Source of the DNA: SSF26 sp037443945
Lineage (GTDB): Bacteria > Chloroflexota > Anaerolineae > J102
Reading direction: 5' to 3'
DNA: 64,000 nucleotides
NCBI GenBank assembly: GCA_037443945.1
Contig: JBBINH010000001.1
Coordinates: 165,286-229,285, forward strand
Each line of letters begins with the position of its first letter. Positions within the stretch are counted from its first letter, which is position 1. The notes under the pieces were generated by a model. The model searched no databases and was not told the DNA's origin. It saw nothing but the letters and a program-made list of their open reading frames with translations. Positions 18,854-26,407 of this stretch are shown piece after piece. The translations under genes were made by a program, and so were the position numbers.

Positions 18854-19749
18854 ATCCGCCGCACCTCCGCTTGGGCAAACAAACCCTGAGGCCGCACCAG
18901 CAAGACGATGGCCATGACCAGGTAGATGATGAACAACTCCAATTCGGGCACAAGATGGACCGCCGCCGCCCGCACCAGCCCGACGATCAACGCGCCCAGT
19001 GCTGCGCCCTCCGGACTGCCCAGTCCGCCGATGACGATCACGGCAAAGGCCAACACAATGACCTCCACACCGATGCCCGGCACGACCGCAATCATCGGCG
19101 CCGTAAACGCACCGCCCAGCGCCGCCAGGATTACCCCCAGGGTGAACGTCGTGACATAAATCCGGGGCAGGTTGATCCCCAGCGCCGTACTGACCTCGGC
19201 GTCATGGATAACGGCTATCACCAGACGGCCGAAACGCGTGCGGTTGACGAAGAACCACAGCAAGACGCCGGCCGTGATCGCCACCAGGAGGAGCAAGAGG
19301 TAGTAGTACGGATAGTTCACCCCGGCCAGACTGACATTGCCCAACAGACCGAAGGGCTTATAGGCGTAGTAGGGGTTAACGCCGAAGAGCACCTTAATCA
19401 AGTCTTCCAGGATCAGAAAAACGGCATAGGTGACGATGAGCTGCAGGGCCGGGTCGCGACCGTACATGCGGCGCAAAAGCCCCCGTTCCAGCGGTGGCCC
19501 GACCACCAATCCCACCAGTATCGCTGCCACCAGCAGGAGGAAAAAGCTTGCAAACGGCCAACGATCGGGGTCCTGAAAGTAGGCGATGACGAGCACGGCC
19601 CCCACATACGCACCCAGGGCGTACAGGCTGCCGTGGGCGATGTTGAGGATGCGCAGCACGCCGAAGATCAGGGTCAGGCCAACGCCGATCAAGAAAAGCC
19701 ACGAGGCGTAGACCAAGCCATCGGCCAGGATGATGAAGAGGGTGTTCAT
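18850..19749 (-). CDS. livH: Branched-chain amino acid-type ABC transporter permease (set 1)
   Basis: A 299-residue permease with LivH features: GLTLIFGVLRILNIAHGSLYALGAY near the N-terminus and GIGVEVIVLAFAVIVIGGLG near the C-terminus. The start at 19749 gives the usual short N-terminus and follows AAGGCAGGCC; the longer upstream reading is Pro/Gly-rich and unlikely. It lies 78 bp after the double substrate-binding protein gene. Confidence 0.92.
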   Translation of the reverse strand: MNTLFIILADGLVYASWLFLIGVGLTLIFGVLRILNIAHGSLYALGAYVGAVLVIAYFQDPDRWPFASFFLLLVAAILVGLVVGPPLERGLLRRMYGRDPALQLIVTYAVFLILEDLIKVLFGVNPYYAYKPFGLLGNVSLAGVNYPYYYLLLLLVAITAGVLLWFFVNRTRFGRLVIAVIHDAEVSTALGINLPRIYVTTFTLGVILAALGGAFTAPMIAVVPGIGVEVIVLAFAVIVIGGLGSPEGAALGALIVGLVRAAAVHLVPELELFIIYLVMAIVLLVRPQGLFAQAEVRRI

Positions 19750-19827
19750 GGCCTGCCTTGCCTTGATCGGCCCCTCCCCTCGCCCAGGAGGGCCGGGGAG
19801 GAGAGGGGCCATGCGATGCTCAAACCA

Positions 19828-22425
19828 TTACGGACACTGCGCGCCCTGGAAGCCGCCGGCGATCCAGTCGAGGCTCTTGATCCCTTCCGGGGGATTGACA
19901 CACTCGGCGGGGAAGACCATCACATCGACGAGTTGAACCTCGCCCAGGGCCGGGTCAAACTCGCCGGTCGTGCCATACGCAACCGGCTCGACCGCCTGAT
20001 GTCCCTTGCCGAGCGCCATCTTGATCACACCGCTGGGGGTCTCGAACTCCAGGCCCTCAAAGGCAGCGATCACCTGCTCGACGGTTGGCCATTTGCCGCC
20101 GTTGTCGGCGATGGCTTTCTCATAGGCGGCCTTCACGCCGAAGAGCGCCTGGGACATGTGATACGAGGGATACACCGGGCGGACGGAGAACCGATCGGTG
20201 TAGACCTGCTTGAACCAGCGGCTCAGATCGGTGTCGGGGGCAAAAGCGCCGTGGGGACCGCGAGCGCCGATGACCAATCCCGGCGGTATGTCCTTGCCCA
20301 GCCGCGGCAGGGCCGTGTCTCCGGTGGTGAGCACCAGCATGCTATCCTTGCCCAGGCCACGCGGGATGCCCTGGATAAGCAGACCCTCCAGATCGCCGCC
20401 CCAGAAACTGGAATGGATCACATCGGATCGCGCCGCCAGCAGGGCGGAAATCTCGGCCGAGAATTCACCGGCCAACAGCCGCGGGAACTGGATTGTGCCG
20501 ATAACCGTGCCCGGCTTCAGTTTGAACAGCGCCTGGCTGAAGGCATTCCAGGAATCCTGGCCCCAGGCATAGTTCTGGTTGATGCCGGAGACGGTGCTCA
20601 GGTCGGGTTTCTTGGCCGCCACATAGCGGGCGGCACCCACACTGTCGATGATCTGGTGGGCGTGGGTGCGGAACAAGTAGGTGTGATCGGCCTCCTCGAA
20701 GATCTGGTTGGTGCCGCAGTCGAAAAAGACGGTCAGCGTCTTCAGCTCCTCGACGACCGGCGCCACGGCCAGACAGTCGGCGCTGGAGATGTAGCCGATC
20801 ACCAAGTCCACTTTCTCGTCGGTCACCAGGCGGCGGTATTCGGCCACCTGCTTATCGGCGCCGCCGGCCTCGTCAATGTAAACGGGCACGATTCGCGCCG
20901 TACCGATGCCGGGCGTGTTATACGGCGCCGGCGCGCGTCCGGCGTTGATCTGTTCGATCAAGATTTCGGCGGCGTTGCGCGAGGGGATGCCAAAAGGTGC
21001 TGCCGCCGCGCCGGACAGGAAGGTCACGATGCCGATCTTGATTTCCGTCGGTGCGCCTTCAGGTGACGCGATGGGCGCGGGCGTAGGGGCGGGTGCTGCC
21101 GTCGGCGCCGCCGCCACTGCCGGGGCCTCCCCGAAGAAAGCGGTGACCGGCGTCCAGTTGCCCCCGTGTTGCTCGACCACGGCCAGTTGCTTGATGCCTT
21201 GATGGTCGCTGTCACTATAGGAGAAGGGCGGCGTCAGACCGGTGGTGAAGTCCTTCAGTCCTTCCAGGGCGGCGATAAAGCTTTCACGCGTCGGGTTGCG
21301 GCCGGCTGCGCTCAAGGCGGTCGCCACCACTTCGCCTACCACCCACGACGAGAGGCTATACCCGCCGGGAACCTCGTCCGGGAAGGCCTTTTTGAGCGCG
21401 TCGCGATAGGTCTGGGCCTCGGGCGCGCGCAGCGGGTCCACGATCCAGGCGCCGGCCAAAACCCCTTCGGCCGCCGTACCCGCCAGGAAAGGCAGGATGG
21501 GATCGGCCAGCACGTAGGTCAGCAGCCACTTGGGTTTGAAGCCGTTCTTTTCGGCCTCCTTCAGCAGCGACGAAGCCGGCACGACAATGGCATAGACGAA
21601 GACCAGGTCGGGTTTGGCCTCCTGCAACTTGAGGGCATGGGAACTGAAGTCGGTTTCGGTGGGGCTATAGGGGACCACGGCTACCGGCTCCACCCCGCGT
21701 GCCTTCAAGGCGGCGATGAACGCTTCAGCGCCCTCCTTGCCGAAGGCATCGTCCTGATGGAAAACGGCGATACGCTGGGCCTTGAGCATATCGAGCGCAT
21801 ATTGCGCCATCAGCTTGCCTTCCAGGGCATAGGTGGGCTGGATGCCGAAGACGTTCTTCTTGAAAGGTACAGACCACAACGAGGAACCGGAGGCAATACC
21901 CACCACCGGGAGGTTCTTCTCGGCGGCATAGTCGAGGATGGCGGCGGTTTGCGCCGTGCCCAACGGCCGCACCAGGGCGAAGATGTTATCCTGCTCGACC
22001 AGCTTTTTGACGGCAGCGACCGTATTGGCCGGGGTGTATTGGTCATCCTCGACGATCAGCTTGATCTTACGGCCGTTGATGCCGCCCTGGGCGTTGAGAT
22101 AATCGAAGTACGCCTGCAGACCGCGCGCCAGGGGCACACCGATAGTCGCCACCGGACCGGTCTGTGCCGCCGTCATGCCCAGGACAATGGTGTCGGGGGT
22201 GATGCCGACATCGCTGGCGGTCAGCGGTTCGGAAGTCGGGGCCGGCGGCACCGGGGTGCTGGTGGGCGCCGATGTGGGTGTGGGTGGCGCCGGCGTCGGG
22301 GTTGCCGCCTCGGTGGGAGCCGCCGGCGCTTCAGGGGCCGAAGGCGTGGGCCGAGCACAGGCTCCCAGGACCAGGCTCAGCGCCACCAGTAGGCTTAGCC
22401 AGGAATACATGCGTTGGCGAAACAT
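19828..22425 (-). CDS. Substrate-binding lipoprotein with two fused LIV-type binding domains
   Basis: An 865-residue lipoprotein, about twice the usual length. A signal sequence with lipobox (LVLGACA, Cys near 22) is followed by an Ala/Pro/Thr linker. A first periplasmic-binding domain of Peripla_BP_6 type runs from about residue 65 (DTIVLGMTAAQTGPVATIG) to 440; a second Ala/Pro/Thr linker and then a second, different domain of the same fold (IKIGIVTFLSGAAAAPFG) run from about 475 to 865. SD AAAGGAGGAG supports start 22425. It is encoded between two complete LivHMGF sets, so each domain may serve one permease, or both may serve either. No frameshift or internal start is needed. Confidence 0.9.
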   Translation of the reverse strand: MFRQRMYSWLSLLVALSLVLGACARPTPSAPEAPAAPTEAATPTPAPPTPTSAPTSTPVPPAPTSEPLTASDVGITPDTIVLGMTAAQTGPVATIGVPLARGLQAYFDYLNAQGGINGRKIKLIVEDDQYTPANTVAAVKKLVEQDNIFALVRPLGTAQTAAILDYAAEKNLPVVGIASGSSLWSVPFKKNVFGIQPTYALEGKLMAQYALDMLKAQRIAVFHQDDAFGKEGAEAFIAALKARGVEPVAVVPYSPTETDFSSHALKLQEAKPDLVFVYAIVVPASSLLKEAEKNGFKPKWLLTYVLADPILPFLAGTAAEGVLAGAWIVDPLRAPEAQTYRDALKKAFPDEVPGGYSLSSWVVGEVVATALSAAGRNPTRESFIAALEGLKDFTTGLTPPFSYSDSDHQGIKQLAVVEQHGGNWTPVTAFFGEAPAVAAAPTAAPAPTPAPIASPEGAPTEIKIGIVTFLSGAAAAPFGIPSRNAAEILIEQINAGRAPAPYNTPGIGTARIVPVYIDEAGGADKQVAEYRRLVTDEKVDLVIGYISSADCLAVAPVVEELKTLTVFFDCGTNQIFEEADHTYLFRTHAHQIIDSVGAARYVAAKKPDLSTVSGINQNYAWGQDSWNAFSQALFKLKPGTVIGTIQFPRLLAGEFSAEISALLAARSDVIHSSFWGGDLEGLLIQGIPRGLGKDSMLVLTTGDTALPRLGKDIPPGLVIGARGPHGAFAPDTDLSRWFKQVYTDRFSVRPVYPSYHMSQALFGVKAAYEKAIADNGGKWPTVEQVIAAFEGLEFETPSGVIKMALGKGHQAVEPVAYGTTGEFDPALGEVQLVDVMVFPAECVNPPEGIKSLDWIAGGFQGAQCP

Positions 22426-22514
22426 CGAACTCCTCCTTTCAGAGATGGATGAAGGAAAATGGAAAACCATGCTTGACAATACCGCTCCATACGCAGGACC
22501 GTCCTGAGCCGAAC

Positions 22515-23225
22515 TCAAAGGGAATGACCCAAATACAAACGCTTGACCTCGGGGTTCATCTTCAACTCGGCGGTGCTACCACTCAGGCGTATGGCGCCGT
22601 TCTGCAGGACGTAGCCGCGGTCGGCCAGGCTCAGGGCCATGGCGGCATTCTGTTCGGCCATCAGCACCGTCACGCCGGCCGCGTGGATTTGACCGATGAT
22701 CTCGAAGATGCGGCGCACGAGCAAAGGCGCCAGCCCCAGGGATGGTTCATCCAGCAGGAGTAGCTTCGGCGCCGCCATAAGGCCGCGAGCAATGGCCAGC
22801 ATCTGCTGTTCGCCACCGGAAAGGGTGCCACCCATCTGCTTGTAACGTTGGCGCAAAACCGGGAAGATGCTTAGAACCCACTCTAAGTCGCGACGAAGAC
22901 CGGCCCGATCGCGGCGGTGATAGGCACCCAACCGCAGGTTCTCGGCCACGGTCAATGTGGGGAAGATCTGCCGACCTTCGGGGACCTGGACAATGCCCAG
23001 GCTGACCAGGCGTTCTGGCGCCAGGATGTCAATGCGCCGACCGTCGAACTCTATCCGACCGACAAGGGGGCGCAGCAGACCCGAAATCGTGCGCAACAGG
23101 CTCGTTTTGCCGGCACCGTTGGCGCCCAGCAGGGTTACTATCTCACCCGGCCGGACTTCCAACGACACCTGGCGCAAAGCCGTCACGGGACCGTAGGCTG
23201 CGGTTACCTCAACGACTCTCAGCAT
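22515..23225 (-). CDS. livF: Branched-chain amino acid-type ABC transporter ATP-binding protein (set 2)
   Basis: A 236-residue ATPase. Walker A GANGAGKTSLLR, signature LSGGEQQMLAIARG and Walker B LLLLDEPSLGLAP are complete. It overlaps livG of set 2 by 17 bp. Clearly distinct in sequence from the set-1 LivF, so the two transporters are not a recent tandem duplication. Confidence 0.92.
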   Translation of the reverse strand: MLRVVEVTAAYGPVTALRQVSLEVRPGEIVTLLGANGAGKTSLLRTISGLLRPLVGRIEFDGRRIDILAPERLVSLGIVQVPEGRQIFPTLTVAENLRLGAYHRRDRAGLRRDLEWVLSIFPVLRQRYKQMGGTLSGGEQQMLAIARGLMAAPKLLLLDEPSLGLAPLLVRRIFEIIGQIHAAGVTVLMAEQNAAMALSLADRGYVLQNGAIRLSGSTAELKMNPEVKRLYLGHSL

Positions 23226-24006
23226 TCTCGGGCGCTCCCAGATACGCTTCGATCACGGCCGGGTTGTTCTGGACCTCGTCCGGCGTCCCGCTTGCGATCA
23301 CGCGACCGAAATCGAGGACGATGACACGTTCGCACAGTCCCATCACCAGAACCATATCGTGCTCCACCAACAGCAGCGCGCAGCCAAAGGTGGTGCGGAT
23401 ACGCCGTAGGAGCTCGGCCAGATCCTGGCTTTCCTGGGGGTTGAGACCGCCGGCCGGCTCGTCCAGCAACAGCAGCCGGGGCCGGACGACGAGGGCACGG
23501 GCCAGCTCCACCCGTTTGCGCAGGCCATAGGGCAGGGCGACGGCCGGCCATGCCGCCACATGGCTCAGATCGAGAAAGTCCAATACCTCAAGCGCCCATC
23601 GGCGCAAGGCCTGCTCTTCCTCCCGTGCCGACGGCAGCCGCCATCCCGCCGCCAGCAAAGGCCCAAGGCTGGTACGCGAGCGACCCAAGGCGGTGGTCAC
23701 GTGGCAGCCGACAAGCACATTGTCGAGCACGCTTAGACCGGCAAACAGCTCTAGGTTTTGAAAGGTGCGGGCAATGCCCAGCCGGACCACCTCATGGGGC
23801 TTGCAGCGGCGCAGGTCGGTTCCGGCAAAGTGGATGCTCCCTGTATCCGGCTCGTAGAAACGGCTGAGACAGTTCAAGAGCGTCGTCTTGCCGGCGCCGT
23901 TGGGTCCGATCAGGCCGACGATCTCGCCCGCTGCTACGTCGAAACCGACATCGTGCAATGCCTGCAAACCACCGAAAGCCAGGGAAAGGTGGGCGATGGT
24001 GAGCAT
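23209..24006 (-). CDS. livG: Branched-chain amino acid-type ABC transporter ATP-binding protein (set 2)
   Basis: A 265-residue ATPase. Walker A GPNGAGKTTLLN, signature-like LPYGLRKRVELARA and Walker B LLLLDEPAGGLNP are seen, the LivG type. The start at 24006 lies 4 bp after the livM stop. Confidence 0.92.
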   Translation of the reverse strand: MLTIAHLSLAFGGLQALHDVGFDVAAGEIVGLIGPNGAGKTTLLNCLSRFYEPDTGSIHFAGTDLRRCKPHEVVRLGIARTFQNLELFAGLSVLDNVLVGCHVTTALGRSRTSLGPLLAAGWRLPSAREEEQALRRWALEVLDFLDLSHVAAWPAVALPYGLRKRVELARALVVRPRLLLLDEPAGGLNPQESQDLAELLRRIRTTFGCALLLVEHDMVLVMGLCERVIVLDFGRVIASGTPDEVQNNPAVIEAYLGAPENAESR

Positions 24007-24010
24007 AGCC

Positions 24011-24991
24011 TTAATCAGGACAGGGGGTTGAGAACCGGCGGATCAGGGAGAGCCGCACTTGTGTCGCCAGATGGCGGCATAGGGAGGGCAAACGCCCCAA
24101 ACCGCCCGGCGCCAGGATGACGACCAGGATCAACCCCAGGCCATAGAGCACCGAGCGCAGGTCGCGCAGACCGCTAAGCCGTTGGAAGAAGAGGGTCAGC
24201 AACAGGGCGCCGACCAACATGCCCGGTACCGAGGCCAATCCGCCCACCACCATGACGCTGACCAAAAAGATGGAAACGGTCAGGCCGAAGTCGGGCGGAC
24301 TGATAAAGCCGACAAGGGCGCCGTAGAGAGCACCGGCGATACCTCCGTAAAAGGCGCTGAGGACAAAAGCCAGCACCTTGAAGCGGGTCAGGCTCACTCC
24401 GGCCGCCTGGGCCGCCGGTTCACTATCGCGTAGGGCCAGCAAAGCCCGTCCCACAGGGCTTTGTATCAGGTTGCGCGCCAGCCAGGTCATGATCCCGACC
24501 AGGACGACCACCAGCAGGTAGAGGCTGCGGTCGTCGGCGAGGACCAACGGCCCAATGCTCGGTCGCGGTACTTTTAGCCCCTGGAACCCACCCGTCAGCG
24601 TGCTCCATTTGTCAAAGACCTGCTCCACGGCTACGACGAAACCCAGGGTGGCGATGGCCAGGTAGGGACCGCTTAGCCGCAATGCCGGCAAACCCAACAA
24701 CACCCCGACTCCGGCGCTTACGAGGCCCGCAGCAGGCAAAGCCAAGAGAAACGGCACCCCCGCTTTTCCCTGCAACAAGGCAGCCGTATAGGCGCCGATG
24801 GCGACAAAGCCCGCATGTCCGATGGAGATCTGACCGGCATAGCCGGTAAGCAGATTGAGTCCCAGCGCTGCGATGGCCCATACCCCTGACAGTCCCAACA
24901 GGTAGAGGTAGTAGTTAGGCAGGAGGAAAGCCGCCGCTACCGCAGCGACCAGGGCGCCTCCCCACAGGATGGCTTGCCATCGTGCGCTCAT
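24011..24991 (-). CDS. livM: Branched-chain amino acid-type ABC transporter permease (set 2)
   Basis: A 326-residue permease with multiple hydrophobic helices. GLNLLTGYAGQISIGHAGFVAIGAY is the LivM N-terminal signature and TLTGGFQGLKVP its mid-protein equivalent. The start at 24991 (AGGTGTGAGG upstream) sits 2 bp after the livH stop; the frame stays open far upstream through livH but that part is not protein-like. Confidence 0.92.
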   Translation of the reverse strand: MSARWQAILWGGALVAAVAAAFLLPNYYLYLLGLSGVWAIAALGLNLLTGYAGQISIGHAGFVAIGAYTAALLQGKAGVPFLLALPAAGLVSAGVGVLLGLPALRLSGPYLAIATLGFVVAVEQVFDKWSTLTGGFQGLKVPRPSIGPLVLADDRSLYLLVVVLVGIMTWLARNLIQSPVGRALLALRDSEPAAQAAGVSLTRFKVLAFVLSAFYGGIAGALYGALVGFISPPDFGLTVSIFLVSVMVVGGLASVPGMLVGALLLTLFFQRLSGLRDLRSVLYGLGLILVVILAPGGLGRLPSLCRHLATQVRLSLIRRFSTPCPD

Positions 24992-24993
24992 CC

Positions 24994-25875
24994 TCACACC
25001 TTCCTGGGCGTCACACGCCCCAACAACCCGGCCGGACGCACGGCCAGGACGAGGACGATGAGGGCAAAGGCAAAGGCGGCTTTCAGCTCGGTGCCGATAT
25101 AGCCTGCTACCAGGTTCTCCAGAACTCCCAACAGGAGCCCACCGAGCATGGCCCCGGGCAGGCTGGTGAAACCACCCAATACGGCTGCCGCAAAGGCCCG
25201 GATGAGGACGAAATTCATGGTATCGGGTTCCAGAAAGGTGGCCGGTGCAATCAACAGACCGGCTACGGCACCTAATCCCGCGCCCAGACCCCAGGCCATA
25301 GCCAGCATGCGATTGACCCCGATGCCCATCAGCCGGGCTGCGACTGGGTTTTGCGCCACGGCGCGTAGAGCGATGCCGTATTTGCTCAGGCGGAAAAAGA
25401 GGAAAAGCGCCAGGGCCAACGTCAGTCCCACGCCCAGGTTGAACAACTGTTCGCGGGTCACGATGACATCCCCCAGACGTAACGGCGGTCCCACGACCAG
25501 AGGAGGCAGGCTTTTGACCTGCCGTCCCCACAGCGCGCCGATGCTGCCGTTGAGCACCTGGGCGATGCCCAGGGTCACCACGACCAAGGCCAGAACCGGA
25601 GCCTGTCGCGCCCGCGCCGGACGCAACACCAGGCCCTCAACCAACACACCCAACACGGCGGCCAGGAGCAAGGTCACGATCAGGGCCGGCAGGGTCGGCC
25701 ATCGCCACAAGACCAACAACGTGTAGCCCAAAAACGTACTGAAGGCAGCCATATCGCCATGGCCGAAGTTGACCACATCCGCCGTTTTGTAGATGAGGAC
25801 CAATCCCAAGGCCATCAAACCGTAGAGCGTGCCTACTGCCAGGCCGTTGGCTATCTGCCGTGCCAGCGCGTCCAT
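24994..25875 (-). CDS. livH: Branched-chain amino acid-type ABC transporter permease (set 2)
   Basis: A 293-residue permease. GTLYGLMALGLVLIYKTADVVNFGHG is characteristic of LivH, and VLIRAFAAAVLGGFTSLPGAMLGG of its C-terminal half. SD CAGGAGTAA precedes ATG 25875. It is 5 bp downstream of a small conserved-looking protein gene that opens the operon. Confidence 0.92.
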   Translation of the reverse strand: MDALARQIANGLAVGTLYGLMALGLVLIYKTADVVNFGHGDMAAFSTFLGYTLLVLWRWPTLPALIVTLLLAAVLGVLVEGLVLRPARARQAPVLALVVVTLGIAQVLNGSIGALWGRQVKSLPPLVVGPPLRLGDVIVTREQLFNLGVGLTLALALFLFFRLSKYGIALRAVAQNPVAARLMGIGVNRMLAMAWGLGAGLGAVAGLLIAPATFLEPDTMNFVLIRAFAAAVLGGFTSLPGAMLGGLLLGVLENLVAGYIGTELKAAFAFALIVLVLAVRPAGLLGRVTPRKV

Positions 25876-25880
25876 CTTCG

Positions 25881-26105
25881 TTACTCCTGAGCCTGCGCCC
25901 GCCGGTCCGATGCCGCTCCCGCGTCGAGAAATCCGGCAATGAAGGGAACGATGTCGTTGAGATCGAGAAAGTGAAGCTCATGCCCCGATTGCAGGTGGCG
26001 CACTACCCCACGCCAAGGAGGTCGTCCGTTCCCGGCTTCCTCCGTCGGGTGTTCCTGAACGATACGCACGAGAAAGAGAGAAATGGTCTTGACCGAAACG
26101 GGCAA
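25881..26105 (-). CDS. Small protein leading the transport operon
   Basis: Encodes 74 residues. TTG start at 26105 with SD GAGGTGA. The core FLVRIVQEHPTEE ... WRGVVRHLQSGHELHFLDLNDIVPFIAGFL resembles small Chloroflexota proteins I recall with pattern W-R-G-x2-x-H-x2-S-G ... F-x-D-L-x2-I-x2-F-I, of unknown function. No signal peptide or membrane helix. Its position 5 bp before livH implies co-transcription. Reality is supported by SD, spacing and pattern; function is unknown. Confidence 0.65.
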   Translation of the reverse strand: MPVSVKTISLFLVRIVQEHPTEEAGNGRPPWRGVVRHLQSGHELHFLDLNDIVPFIAGFLDAGAASDRRAQAQE

Positions 26106-26144
26106 GGGATCACCTCATGTGGACAACGAACGGGATACCCCTTT

Positions 26145-26208
26145 TTAGCAGATGCCCGTTCCCCCGCAGTTACACTCCGATTTCGGCGCCGTTACAGAGG
26201 TGTTACAC
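26145..26208 (-). promoter_or_regulatory. SARP-type heptamer direct repeats before the transport operon
   Basis: On the plus strand GTTACAC (26169-26175), GTTACAG (26191-26197) and GTTACAC (26202-26208) are direct repeats whose starts are 22 and 11 bp apart, so they lie on one helix face; ATTTCGG (26180) fills the empty register imperfectly. On the minus strand the copy nearest the gene (TGTAAC) stands 18 bases before a possible -10 TGCTAA (26150-26145). SARP/BTAD activators bind heptamers with 11-bp period overlapping the -35 region, and such a regulator is encoded next door. The rest of 26209-26407 shows only a CGATTTGG motif at 26222. Confidence 0.55.
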
Positions 26209-26407
26209 AAGATACCACTTGCGATTTGGCCTATGCTTCTCCTCCTCATCGCCTATCTCTCCCCTTCGTCTACGGCGGCGGGAAAGGGGAAGGGTGAAGG
26301 CGCTCCGAGATTGCACCCATCCCGGGCATAAGCCTTTTGCTTGTGGCGCAACGCCGTTGATGAGACCGGGCAGCGCCCCCTCAGACCTGCCGCCCCGATG
26401 CTCGGCG

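Noticed and set aside
18871..21066. Plus-strand open frame (about 731 codons)
   Set aside because: Antisense to livH and the binding protein, with His/Gln/Arg-rich nonsense composition.
24992..25531. N-terminal extension of livM (set 2)
   Set aside because: The extra ~180 codons overlap livH in another frame and are Arg/Gly/Pro/Ser-rich; the SD and LivM signature place the start at 24991.
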